DNA of 64,000 nucleotides. Origin: Scolanthus callimorphus (lineage: Eukaryota; Cnidaria; Anthozoa; Actiniaria; Edwardsiidae). A program made the position numbers and the translations under genes. This document shows, piece after piece, positions 35,301 to 47,000 of this stretch. The notes below the pieces were generated by a model that did no database searches, was not told the DNA's origin, and saw only the letters and a program-made list of their open reading frames with translations. Numbering within the stretch: position 1 is the first letter of the stretch; the number at the start of each line of letters is the position of its first letter. The stretch lies in assembly GCA_033964015.1 (NCBI GenBank), contig CM066922.1, positions 24,414,507 through 24,478,506 on the forward strand, in the 5' to 3' direction.

Positions 35301-36692
35301 GAACCGGGAATTTTGGTTGAATGGAAAGCGCCCAAAGTCAGGATACTTAAAGCCTAGTGATAAGTTACCTCAGACTGCTGGAAGATAATACTCCTCTCAG
35401 GGTCCACCCCACAGGCTAACAGACTCACAGCCATGGTGTGGATACTCTGACGCAGCACTCTTGGAGGTTGTGGTACTGTAATGGAATGTAGATCCACAAT
35501 ACTGTACAGTTTTGTGGAGTTACTGTCATCCTGCAAGGCTACCCATTACGGATAGCTCCTAAATAGTTCCCAAGGTGCATTGATCCAGTAGGTTGGATAC
35601 CTGAGAATATTGTCTTGGGATGCTTTTCTACCTAGAAACAATAAAAATGATGTATAATACAGGGATGTCAACTCTCCCTGGTATTGCCAGGAGTCTCAAG
35701 ATTTTTAACTTCATCTCCCGGGAAAATTCCAGACACTGCTATACATTTACTGTACTGGTATTTCTCCGGGGAGAATTGCAGGAAATTTTGCCATTTCAAG
35801 GCGGCAGGTCCAAAATGCATACTGGAAAATGCAGACCAGAGTATAGATTTCATATCCCTGATAGATTTTCTGTATCCAGAGCTGTCAGAATGTTTTGAAG
35901 TAGGTGCCTGAAAGAAGCCGGCTGCAAAGAAAAATGGCCGACATGCAGATTTCTTAGCTTCAAGTTTACTTTCCTTGCCAAGCCTCTTCAGGCACGGAGC
36001 TCAAATCTTTTTACATGTAAGAGAAACACAATTTAAGGATTCCAATTTTATTTTATTTTCGCAAACAATGAGGTGAGCGCTAAAAGAATCAAATTGTTAA
36101 ATTGCGTGTAGGATTGGAGACAAGAATAATTCCCCTTGAGATTGTAAAGTCGATAAAACAACCGCCTACATTAGTAACAGCCTGACAGTTCAAAATTCTT
36201 TAACTGCATATTTCTACTACCTTACATATACTGCAGTTTGTCAATGTTGTAATATAATTCATGTGCTAGCCATACGTCATACGATGAAATAAAACTGTTA
36301 GATTGAGTTTTCAGAGAGAAGCCTGAAACACCCTGGTTGCAGAAATTAAAGATGTCGGCTATCGAACTCTTAAACAAAACAAACAGAGGAAATATCAATT
36401 TTTCAGTCTGCATTTAAATTTTGGACCTGCCGATTTCAAGGCAGTCTCCAGACGTCCCTGATAATATATGTTCTACTGGTTTTCGATTTATATTGGTTAA
36501 CTGACATCGTTTCATTTTAGTCTGTCTGCAGTCAGAAGAGTCTCGAATGCGACCTAGAGACGAATCGTTTCCTCGTTGGAAACAAACGTTTTCAAACCTC
36601 GCGGTCATCACTCAAATCAAATGCAAAGCGGCATTTCGTTACCGTCTGTTTACTTGCTTCCGCACAAAGATATCGCACAGGTAGTCTTGCAT
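32370..36692 (-). CDS. WARS2: Mitochondrial tryptophan-tRNA ligase (six exons)
   Basis: Class I synthetase charging mitochondrial tRNA-Trp. Exons in coding order: 36692-36643 (candidate first exon, presequence-like), 35631-35369, 34320-34240, 34139-34054, 33762-33645, 32823-32370. The phases agree across all junctions and each intron is GT-AG. Exon 2 has [19 protein letters not shown] (HIGH-equivalent HLGN) and [11 protein letters not shown]. Exon 3 has [15 protein letters not shown]. Exon 4 has [15 protein letters not shown]. Exon 5 has [17 protein letters not shown]. Exon 6 has the signature KMSKSD and ends KLVG-like, about 351 residues overall (human 360). One base appears to be missing at about 35545 (exon 2), 33703 (exon 5) and 32428 (exon 6). 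Without the last of these the apparent stop is at 32417. Conserved exons and splice sites argue for sequence error rather than a dead gene. Confidence 0.92.
34737..34892. mobile_element. Small TIR element in WARS2 intron
   Basis: The ends are roughly GGGGCATAGCCAGGA and the complement of CTAGCTATGTCCCT, with GGGGGGTCAC next to each end. A related end occurs at about 48296 (GGCATAGCCAGGAA) and another near 43600. It lies in the intron between exons 2 and 3. Confidence 0.55.
35653..36470. mobile_element. Probable TIR element, CAGGGATGTCAACTC family
   Basis: The left end TACAGGGATGTCAACTC and right end GACGTCCCTGATAATATA are loosely inverted. The interior has GAGTCTC and GGCAGGTCCAAAAT on both sides in opposite orientation. 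It fills the first WARS2 intron. Boundaries are approximate. Confidence 0.4.
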
Positions 36693-37004
36693 GGTACTGT
36701 TTCCCCAATCGTGTTATATTTCTAGCAATCATCATAATGAAATAAGGGCAAATTCATGAAAAAGTCGACATTCATAATTTGCTTCATGCTCGTCCGCCAT
36801 ATTGACCGTGAATGATTGCGGCAAACTGGGTACGAGAAGCGCCCCCAGAGCATCACGGGAGCGTGTAGGGTGGAGAAATCCGCTGTAAGGCGTCATTATC
36901 GCGGGCACAATAATATATAGATTTAGCCACTGGCTAAAAGCGGAGCTCCTGGTTATAAAATTTTCTATGTGAATGAAAGGGATTCCCATGTGTACAATGT
37001 TTAT
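36693..37004. other. Upstream of WARS2, nothing firm
   Basis: Non-repetitive stretch. On the minus strand an ATG in good context at about 36800 (AATATGGCGGACG) opens a short reading frame, but I recognise no protein. It may be promoter or 5' leader sequence for WARS2. Confidence 0.4.
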
Positions 37005-37625
37005 ATGGTTTTTTAGAGTCTTCCTTCACGAGATATTGATTTTTCAAGAATAGATGACTCATCGATGACGTCACATCGCGTGACCACTTCATTTCGCTCA
37101 TCTGGTGACCTAGACTACACTACCCAAGTTTGGTTGTTTTAGAGTCTTCCTTTCATGAGATATTCATTTTTGAAGCATAGATGACGTCATCGATGACGTC
37201 AGATCACTTGACCACTTCATTTCGCTCACCTGGTGACCTAGACTACACTACCCAAGTTTGGTTGTTTTAGAGTCTTCCTTCACGAGATATTGATTTTTCA
37301 AGAATAGATGACTCATCGATGACGTCACATCACGTGACCACTTCATTTCGCTCATCTGGTGACCTAGACTACACTACCCAAGTTTGGTTGTTTTAGAGTC
37401 TTGCTTTCATGAGATATTCATTTTTGAAGCATAGATGACGTCATCGATGACGTCATATCACGTGACCACTTCATTTCGCTCACTTGGTGACCTAGACTAC
37501 ACTACCAAAGTTTGGTTGTCCTCCAGTAGAGTCTTCCCTTCACGAGATATTCATTTTTCAATCACTGATGACGTCATCGATGACGTCACATCACGTGTCC
37601 GGGTTACAGCACCCCCCTTGTGGCA
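37005..37625. repeat. 127-bp tandem array with AP-1, CRE and E-box motifs
   Basis: Five copies of about 127 bp begin with TTTTAGAGTCTTCCTT-type sequence at about 37010, 37136, 37264, 37392 and 37520. Two forms alternate. Form A has TGACTCA-TCGA-TGACGTCA. Form B has TGACGTCA-TCGA-TGACGTCA (37182-37201, 37436-37455, 37569-37588). Most copies follow with TCACGTGACC-like sequence. The motifs match AP-1, CREB/ATF and bHLH consensus sites; activity is unproven. It lies on the WARS2 5' side. Confidence 0.85.
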
Positions 37626-37714
37626 TAGACAAAATATCCCAAGTATGGTTGTCTTAGCATGTTCCCTTGAGGAGATATATTTTTTTCTTTGTATATCACA
37701 GGGTTGCCATGTGT

Positions 37715-37756
37715 ACACGGACGGACGGACGACGGACGGACGACGGACGGACGGCG
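37715..37756. repeat. GGAC/GAC microsatellite
   Basis: ACGGACGGACGACGGACGGA-type short tandem repeat. Confidence 0.9.
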
Positions 37757-37981
37757 TAGGTTTAATGCCAGAAAAATAAAGAAAAAATCATATCTCCCGA
37801 AGGGTAGCTTCTATAGAGGCCAAACTTGGACAAACTTTCAAAGACCATAAGAGGAACTCTATACCGAAGTCACGTGCCCTTACGTCATCAATGACGTCAT
37901 CAAAAAGATCCATAACGCCCGTGACGTTCAAAATCAACTCGATAGTATACTATACGTTTTTCTCTTAGGTATGGTGCTCCG

Positions 37982-38006
37982 CTAGCGCGGGCCTTCGGCC
38001 CGCGCT
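37982..38006. repeat. GC-rich hairpin
   Basis: AGCGCGGGCC and GGCCCGCGCT are perfect 10-base arms around a TTC loop. No T run follows, so it is not a bacterial-type terminator. Likely part of a dispersed repeat. Confidence 0.75.
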
Positions 38007-38547
38007 GGAGCTCCGCTATGACGTCACCGCTACAATTTTAGTTCTGACTTGGAAGATAAAAACATCAAGTGATGTAAAAAGAGCTACAGAAAACTACGTC
38101 AAATCGCAAGTGAATTTGGGTTTTTCATACATCCAAGCACACCAAAAGCAAGCTCAAGAATCTTAGCATCTTCACCATGTCAAGCCAAATGGAAAGTATC
38201 CTTTTTAGCACAGACATTGCGTGTCTAGCTGCCTCACTTGCTAGGATTTCATTTGAGTACGAGGAGGCTCTTCCCCAAGCAGAGCCCATAATTTCCGGCT
38301 TTATTTTTCTTCTGATCTTGTGTGTAGGGTATTTTTCGCTGTATTGATATGTTTCAGTTAGCAAACAACTCAAATAAGCAGTAAAACGACAATCAAGTTA
38401 GAAAAGCTCAATGTCTGTCAGGGAATGTAGCACAACTAGATATATATTACTTATCTAGTCTAGGCTGTTAATACAATTAGATAAAGATTGTCACATAAAA
38501 GGCACAATCAAACAGTGATGAGAGCTAATTTCCCATTTGATCGCTAA

Positions 38548-39048
38548 GGCCCCGATTACATGGAGCGGGCTGGCCCGGATGGACGGGCTGAGTTTTTCTA
38601 CCGAGATCTTGGCTGTCTGCAGAAACTCTGTAAAAATTGACTCGCGATTACATGGGAAATTTTCAGCCCGGTTTGCCGAGATCTCGGTAGTCACCCTCCG
38701 GGATCCCGGCAAAGCGAGCTGAAAAATTCTCATGTAATCGCTCAACCGGGCTGGCCCGGTCTCGCTTTGAAGAGTCAGAATTACACTTCTTGATAAGAAT
38801 TACACTTCTTATACATTATCCAGAGCACCTATATGCCATGAAGTTGGAAGAGAATACGCTACATCGCAAGTTGCCGTAGTAGAAGAGCAATAAGTGCCTT
38901 GCGAATGTTTCGCGCGTCCGCCATTTTGTAACTATCACCAACGAACCACGATTCACTATAGCGGGCCAGCTCGGCTCATATAATACCGGGCTGAGATTGT
39001 GTTTTCAGCCCGCCCATCCGAGCCAGCCCGCTCCATGTAATCGGGGCC
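38548..39048. mobile_element. 501-bp PIF/Harbinger-like TIR element
   Basis: About 44-bp TIRs starting GGCCCCGATTACATGGAGCG, with two mismatches between ends. The 3-bp target duplication TAA is at 38545-38547 and 39049-39051. TAA/TTA duplications with GG-starting TIRs are the PIF/Harbinger pattern. The interior contains further inverted copies of the GGGCTGGCCCGG module. No transposase is present, so it is non-autonomous. Confidence 0.85.
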
Positions 39049-39051
39049 TAA

Positions 39052-39454
39052 CTCTCATTGACTCTCATTCACTTCCATCTGCTCTCATGCACTTTGGACA
39101 TTCATGAGAGTTGATGAGAGTTGTTAGCCATCTGATCGTGCGGATGAGAGTTTTTCAGTCAGAAGCTGCCACCAAAAGAAATGCAGGTCATTTGGTTCTA
39201 AAGAATTGCAGGTTTTTCTCCACGGAAAGGACCTGGTTACTTAAGTGCTCACCATGCAAGATTGGCTGCACGACTTCTGGCTGACTCTTATCAACACTCA
39301 TCACTGTTTGATCGCTTCTCGTGAGACTAGATGATAGTTGGAACTCTCTTAAGCTCTCATCACCATTTGATCCCTGCTTAAGAATTGTTATATTGGATGA
39401 GGTTGTGCATAAAAGCGGCGTTACACAGGAAACTTTCAGCAACAGTTTGCGCTA
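39052..39454. other. CTCTCAT/ATGAGAG-rich stretch
   Basis: Short CTCTCAT and ATGAGAG motifs recur in both orientations (39052-39160, again near 39300-39370), suggesting another degenerate inverted-repeat element. No gene seen. Confidence 0.4.
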
Positions 39455-39885
39455 ATGCACTAGTCATTTGCTTCCACTGACCCCCAACCCCCGCGACATG
39501 CGGGGAATTTGCCAGGCAATAGTTGGGGAAATATCAGTGGTTTGTCTTGTATTCTTGCCCCGATCCCCAGGGAGTTTACTTCAAATTTGCTATGGCTCAG
39601 ATAACCGGCCGGGGGAATGGCGGGGGAAACAAAACATCTGTCTTTTTCATTTCGGAAAAGACACTCTACTGGTTTTGATAGTATTAGGAAAGTTTCTTGT
39701 ATCCATCTTGTGGAGGGTGGAATTTGTCCCTTGGGTGTGAAAATGTTTCCCCAGGGTGTAGGGAATTTGCCAAGGCGTTCTCCCCTGGTAGGCAGTGGAA
39801 TTATTTCAAATTTGACAACATCTGTTTCATATTCCCGTGCTATGTCGCTGGGGTTGGGGTCGGTGGAAACAAATGACTAGTGCAT
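39455..39885. mobile_element. 431-bp TIR element
   Basis: The ends are ATGCACTAGTCATTTGCTTC and the near complement ending ACTAGTGCAT, about 45 bp with a few mismatches and one indel. GGGGAATTTGCCA-like subrepeats occur inside. No coding capacity and no certain target duplication. Confidence 0.8.
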
Positions 39886-40187
39886 AAATGTTCAACACTG
39901 TGTCAGTTTAACATGGTGCAACAGATAACGTTTCATGCAACAACATATTATTAACTTGACAACATATTGGGAGAATGATGAGGAATATTTACAATATAGT
40001 TTTCTTGTGTAACATGTCCATGCCAACCTTTCATGCAACACTGGCTTGTTTGGAAGTGAGACAAACAACAAAATGCATCAGCAGCATTCACTTAAAGTTT
40101 TTTTCAAAATGCCCCTTGCCAGCAGTTGTTGTAATTGCATTAAATGTTGTCCTGTGTAGCATAAATTGACAAAAGATTGAAAATCAT

Positions 40188-40417
40188 TAAAGAGCCCTTG
40201 TCAGCCACTCTTTGTTATTGTTTTCAGTCGATATCAGACAACAAATTGCGTGTAGAAATCTTAAATTGTCTTCTAAAAACGAAGTTTTATTATTCATTTA
40301 TGGAATTCAATCGCAAATATTGCACTACATTCCCTAAATCAGCCGATGGAAATGGATGCTTTCTCTGTCTCGGTATGTTGCTAGGCTGACAAAATGGAGG
40401 CTGACAGAGGCTCTTTA
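40188..40417. mobile_element. 230-bp TIR element (MITE), copy b
   Basis: Same family as 2330-2561. Here the ends are flanked by TTAA on both sides (CATTAAAGAGCC and GGCTCTTTAAGCC), which would suit a TTAA target duplication as in piggyBac-type elements, though the TIR itself starts with similar bases. Confidence 0.75.
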
Positions 40418-41027
40418 AGCCTTTAGCACAACAATGTAGCAAGAAAAGTTGTAGCTAGAACTTATCCACTGTAATTCATAGTTCCGACCTGTCATTCAAA
40501 GCCATAGTTACTGTTGTTATGTCCCACAAACAAACCAGGGTTTTCCTTAAAAAAAAAGTCCAAAAATATTCCGATCCCGTTTAGGATTACCAGATATCCT
40601 TATCTTCAGATGATCTGAGTTTATACTGTCATAAAAGGCAAAAAAGTGCTGCACATCGGACTGATTTCGGAAGTCCTGAAATACTTTTTGTGGGACAAGA
40701 TCAGTTCCCGAGGGAAAATCTTTCCAGCTCTGATTGGTATCTCCAGATAGCGTGAAATGGCTCCATTGTTTCATCGGAACTATGAATACTGCTTTGTGTC
40801 TTCTGATATTCCATGGCCATCTCATATTGAAATTTTTGTCCTATAGTTTGACTTTTGGGCCCCTTTCTGAACTTCCTGAATAGGCTTGTCATGCTCCTTG
40901 TTTAAGAAAGGAGAATGAAAAGATATGAGATTACCACAATTTGTTTCAGTCTGAGTTATCCACATCACAAGAGTGAAACACGTCCACCAGCTGATAAAAT
41001 TGCACAGAAAATTTATGGCTCCTTTGT
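40418..41027. other. CHMP1 upstream region, nothing firm
   Basis: No recognisable gene. The minus ORFs around 40547-40892 show no domain I know. It probably holds the CHMP1 promoter and 5' leader. Confidence 0.4.
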
Positions 41028-44000
41028 ATGTTCAAAATGGTAAGCATATAGCATATATTCCATCTGCCTCCAGAAATTATTTTCATCTTCTAAACTCTTC
41101 CATTTTTTCCCTTAACTATTGTTCCTCAAAGAGCATCTTTTTAACCTCAAGGTAAGTACCACTGCACATGTTGCAGACATTGACAACGATGAGGACACAC
41201 CTAGTCCAAAATAAAGAAATTGTAATTTTGTTAGTACATGTTACCCCATCATTTAAAGTGGTGTATTCATCAAAAATTAATGCATAAATCAATTAGGAAT
41301 ACTAATACGTTAAGTAATGATTTAGAGACACATAAGCAAGTAAAAACTAGCAAAATAATATTAAACCGACGTTTTGGCGGCCTCATGACAGCGCCATTCA
41401 GAGGTACATGTACAAGTACAAGTGGTATGGTAATTCATGAAAGAGTTCAAGTTCTTATATAGGCATAGGCTAATAAAACAAAAATTCTCGCCCTTATTGA
41501 GTCTGATTGGACGTTTAGGTACTTTAGCAAACGTCTTTAGCGAACCGATCCCAGAAAAAATTGGACGTTTGTTTGGAAAGGGGGATTCATTTGCACCCAA
41601 TGAACCCCCCTGGATCCGTGTCTGATGTGGAAGGTGCATTTTGCCCAAATCTGTGCAGATCCCTGAATATACAGAATGCCAAAGAGATGTAATACCCGGA
41701 AACTCCTTGGTTCTATTTAAAGGGGTTAATTGTTATCAAGCATCACATTTGATATGATTTCAGTTTTCTGCAAAACAATTGGAAAGAAGTGCAAAGAAAT
41801 GTGAGAAGGAAGAGAAAGCAGAAAAATTGAAATTAAAGAAGGTATGAAAAATCCACCTAAAGTTCCAAATGCCTCATTCTATTGTTGTTATTGTTATTGT
41901 TATTGTTTGTTGTCATTTGTTTTTGTCTCAAAGTGCCTGACTGGAAGACTTTCATTAAGACACTAGGCATTACATGCTACTTGTATTTTTTTATAAGAAA
42001 CTAATTAATAAAATACGGACATAAACATTGCAAATAATGTGTGGTTCCAGAAAATATCCATACCCCCCATGGAAGGGTGTTGAAAAGTGACCCCCCCCCC
42101 CCCCCCCCCCCTGGAATTTCTGAGGAAAAATACAGTATTTGGATGTCAATGACTCCATCAAAGGGGAATGACGATGATGATGATGATGATGATCAGGTAA
42201 ATTGACCCCCCCCCCTCCGGAATTTCCAATGCCCTTCCGTAGGGGGGTATGGATAATTTCTGGAACCACACAATGTAAGAAAATTTCAGAATGAAAAAAG
42301 CGAAATGTGAATAAAATGATGAAGATGATGATGATGTTGCCACAACCCAAGAGAAGAAATCTAAATGTCTATGGGACCCCTTGCTCTTCATTATAAGTTA
42401 TGAAGGAAGGACCTATAAGGCACCCTGTTGTAGGGATTCGGGTGGTAATGTGCATTTGACTGTTACAACTTTTGTGTAAATTGGGACCCTCATAATGGGC
42501 ATAATTAAGTGTTGTGACTTCCTACGCAGGCCTCTGGAACTGCGTACTTGATGTAAGGAAAGTAACATAAAATGTCCCTTTTTCCACATAATCCACATAA
42601 TCCTTCATTTCCATGTAATCCTTTTGAATGACTGTTTTTAAGAAACTTGCTGATTCCTTTGCTCAAAATAGTGAAATATCGTATTGACAGAAACAGATTG
42701 AGATTGAACAATAGGCATTCTATCAAAACTGCAAGAGGCTGGTTTGTAGCACATAAGTATGCACCATGTTATTTGACACTTCTGGTAAGGCCCAATAATG
42801 AAAGCAAACCAAAAATTGGACTAGAAAACATGGTTTGTTTGGTGCTCAAAGCTATGAACACTATTTTTACCACACTCCTGAAATGAGATTTTTGTGGCTC
42901 AGAATGCGTGATCATTTTGTGATATCCCCAGAACAGTTGCAGATGTGACTTAGTTGTTATTACTGCTCAAGATTGTGTCTTTCTTGTTTCCAGTGAACTT
43001 TCTGTTTGATTTTGTTTGATATATTTTTAGCATGACAATGGTTGTGCAATCCTATGTAATTGATTTTCTATGTAATTGTACACTCCCAAAAAATTATTTA
43101 CACAATCCTGCATAATTTTCTGGCTTATCAGCAATTTTCTGCATAATTTCACTCTCAAATCCTGCATAGTTTCAATATTTTTTCCACATCTTTATTCAGA
43201 AGCTCTGTATACAGTACAATCACATACTAACAACAGAGCGTTGATTTTAATTGCAGGCACTTCAGAAAGGGAATATTGATGGTGCGCGAATACATGGGGA
43301 AAATGCTATTAGGCAAAAGAATCAGGTACCCAGCAAGCTGCAAAATTTACAGAATTCACAGTTATTGATAGTTGAACAACCCACTACAAATGCTCATTTT
43401 TCAGTGACAATTACCATGCTTGTTGTGACAAGCGATTAAATTTACAGAATGCATTATTTTGATTAATTAATTTTATTGACACTGTTCAATGTATGATGAC
43501 TCTGACCATGTTTGCCCAATTATATTTGCTCTTGTTTACTATATTTTTTGTTCCAAGGGGGGAGGGGTTCACATATACCGTAGGACCCCCCTTAGCTACA
43601 CCCCTGCTGGTTAAAGCAATTTGTCTTGCCAAATGCATTGAGCTGTGCCATTGCTTTAAATAATTCATTTTGATTGACACTGAATGTATGATGGGTGACC
43701 ATTTCTGTCCATGTTCACTATATTTTTCGCCCACAGGGGAGGGGTCACATACACCCTAGGACCCCCCTTAACTACCGTATGCCCATTGTTATAGCTTAGT
43801 TATCCTCTTCTTCCCGGGTGTTGGAGATAAGGCCACGACACAGCATTTTAAAAAAGCAATTTGTTACAGAAACTACCTTGTTGCAGTTACTTATTTATTG
43901 TGACCTTTATCATTGTTAAGGGCCTGAACTATATGAGGATGGGCTCAAGAATAGATGCAGTTGCCCAGAGAGTACAGACTGCTGTCACCATGAACAGGTA

Positions 44001-47000
44001 GGGCGACATTCAGAAACTCCACGGTGGGTGGGTGGGTGGGTGGGTGGGTGGGGGAGAGTACAGACTGCTGTCACCATGAAACAGGTAGGGCGACATTCAG
44101 AAACTCCACGGTGGGTGGGTGGGTGGGTGGGTGGGTGGGGGGGGGGACTCCCATATTTTTTGGTCAGAGATGATGAGTCCAGCCAGGGTTTGAACTCCCA
44201 GCCTCCTGCACTAAGCCTGGTGCCCTACCACTGTGCTAACATCATGTTTTATTTTGTGGTACAACATGAAATCTGTTATAGTATTACTAACTGTTATTTG
44301 TTATTATAGGTGACACAATCTATGGGTGGAGTAGTCAAATCCATGGATGCAGCTCTAAAATCAATGAACCTAGAAAAGGTAGGTCACCCATTAAAGGGGC
44401 TGTTCACATAGGGGCTGTTTACATTGGGGAAGGGACGACTCTCGGACTGTGTTGAGCGATGCAGGATTTCTCCAATTTTGGGGTTAAAGGGGCAGCAGGA
44501 TATCAGATCTTTTATTTGCTATTTTTTTCCCTTAATATTAGAAATTACATAGCCTGACTTAGGATGTTTCCACTTTGGTGAACATTCGCAATCCAAATCC
44601 ATCTCTGCTCCATAACATTTTATTCCCTGGCAGATGAAAGGTTACTTCAAATGCTAGATGCTTCTTATTTTGAAGAACGTCTGTCCCTGACAATGTTTTG
44701 ATTCTGTTGAGGTTCTAAAATTCTCCTAGAAACTTTAAAAGTACAATTGCCAGTTCATCAAAAGCCAATAGAAAGGTATGATTTCTAACAAAAAACTGAA
44801 AAGGAGGCAAAATTTTGAAAGAAATCGACTTCAACTCTTTCGTACCGCAATGTCACACACAGTGGACAGACGTTCTTTTAAAAACGCTGTGCATGCATCA
44901 ATGTAAAGATGGGATGTGGGGTGGCAGATGTGGGGCATTTTATTTTTATAAAATTCCTGACTCTTGTGTGACTGGAAAAGTGCTCAAATATCATGGAAAT
45001 TCCTTACCTTGGGATACCAAAAGCTGTTTTAGTTTTATGTCCACTGAAGAAAAAACTATAAGTGGAATTGATGGCATCCTGCCGATGAAATTCAAATATC
45101 TGCACCATGGGGCAAAATCTGTGGTCAAATTACCCAGAATGGGGAAAATGGAGGTGTTCACGTACCCCACATCAGTGTTAATTTGTTAAAAAAGTCTTGT
45201 TCACCATTTGGAATCTCAAAGTTGATGAATTTCTAACTTTCAAAAGGGTTTAGGCCCAGATTCGATGTACAGAAGTCTGCAACAAGGTGTTCTCGCGTTT
45301 GGAAAGTTAGGATTTGACCAAATTCTTTATCCCTATCACTTGCATCATCAATTCTATAATTTACTGTTTGAGTTTTTTAGATTTTCTTTTCACATCCCTA
45401 CATTCCCTTCCCATCCTCTACTGATGTTTTGGTGAAAAAGTTGAAATTGAAGTTGATGAATTCTTGTTTTCCTTTTTCTTATTAGGTATCAGCATTGATG
45501 GACAAATTTGAGCGGCAATTTGAAAATCTTGACGTCCAAACTCAGTCTATGGATGATGCCATGAGCAGTACCACGACACTAACTGTACCACAGGTATGCA
45601 TCTCAGTTTTGGGTGGCCATGTAGAGCAGAGACAAGATTCTCACTCTTAGCAATGGACTCTTGATTTTACTATCTCTTCGTTTCTTAGGGTCAAGTGGAC
45701 AGCTTAATGCAACAAGCTGCTGATGAAGCAGGGTAAGAAAGAAACCGTTTTTGTTTCCAATGTTTCTGGGAACTAGCTCTTGTGAAAAGTGTGATGATTC
45801 TGAGCAGAGCTGGAAGGGGAAGGGGAAGGGGAAGGGGAAGGGAAGGGAAGGGAAGGGAAGGGAAGGGAAGGAAGGGAAGGGAAGGAAGGGAAGGGAAGGG
45901 AAGGGAAGGGAAGGGAAGGGAAGGGAAGGGAAGGGAAGGGAAGGGAAGGGAAGGGAAGGGAAGGGAAGGGAAGGGAAGGGAAGGGAAGGGAAGGGAAGGG
46001 AAGGAAGGGAAGGGAAGGCGATGATAGCAGTAACAAAGTTGTTACGCAATGATAGCAGTAACAAAGTTGTTACGCAGGGAAGGGAAGGTATGACGATGAT
46101 AGCAGTAACTTAAAAAAAAAAAAAAAGTTGTTACGCAGGGAAGGGTAGTATGATATGATAGCAGTAACTAGAAAATAAAAATAAAAAACGTTCTTACGCA
46201 GAAAGCAATTTGTGAGTAATTCACTATCCAATCAAATGCGATAGTAATTCAACAACAAACCAATCAGAGATAGAGGTGATTAACAATCTCTCCTTGTCGA
46301 GAGCGAAGTAATCACAAGTAATTGTGTAATTGTTTTCTCTGCGCGATCTGATTGGCTGAAGAATCAAAGGTCATACCCTCGACGAGTCACAACCCGAAGC
46401 AATCGCAATTACCGGGTAAATTGTAATTACTCACGACAGTCATATGAAAACTGCTCTAACCCGTCGCATGGCCTTTTTTTCTGTTTCACGTTTTCCTTTG
46501 TCTTTTTCAGTCTTGAGCTGAATATGGAACTTCCCAGTAGCCAGCAACAAGCAGTCGGTACAGCATCTACAGCCTCCGCCGAACAGGTCAGTGGAACTAC
46601 AGTCTTGTACCCTGACACTTTTCGGGGTTTTTTAGGGCACGCAAAGATTTGTGGGATGGTTTTAACAGGGCGCGCAGAGAGCTATGGGATACTTTTAACA
46701 GGACGCGCAGAGAGTTATGGGACATGCGGAGAAAGAAGGGAAGCGTCTGACGCCCGTTTCTCGAAAAGTTTCTCGTTTTCTTTTCTACCCTGTTTGAGTA
46801 GTCTTTAACTCCCTTTTTCGTGGTTATTTCTGTTCTATGGTATTGATAGAATTGCGTAAAATTTGTTTGAAAAAAACTCGTGAAAAAGCTTTCGGGAGCA
46901 ACTGACCTTCCGAGACTTTTCGGGTAATTTTTTGTCAATGGTGAGGGTTTGAATCGAAAATTTCATTTTGAGACGTGAGACGGGACAGGAGTTGTAGAGT

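Noticed and set aside
36414..36611. 65-residue minus ORF as WARS2 first exon
   Set aside because: Its lower part lies in the right end of a repeat element and its end lacks a good donor in the right phase; 36643-36692 fits better.
37005..37625. CRISPR array
   Set aside because: Whole 127-bp units repeat without unique spacers, and the DNA is animal nuclear.
45751..46113. ORFs rich in GKGREG or PSLPF on both strands
   Set aside because: Entirely produced by the GGGAA microsatellite in a CHMP1 intron.
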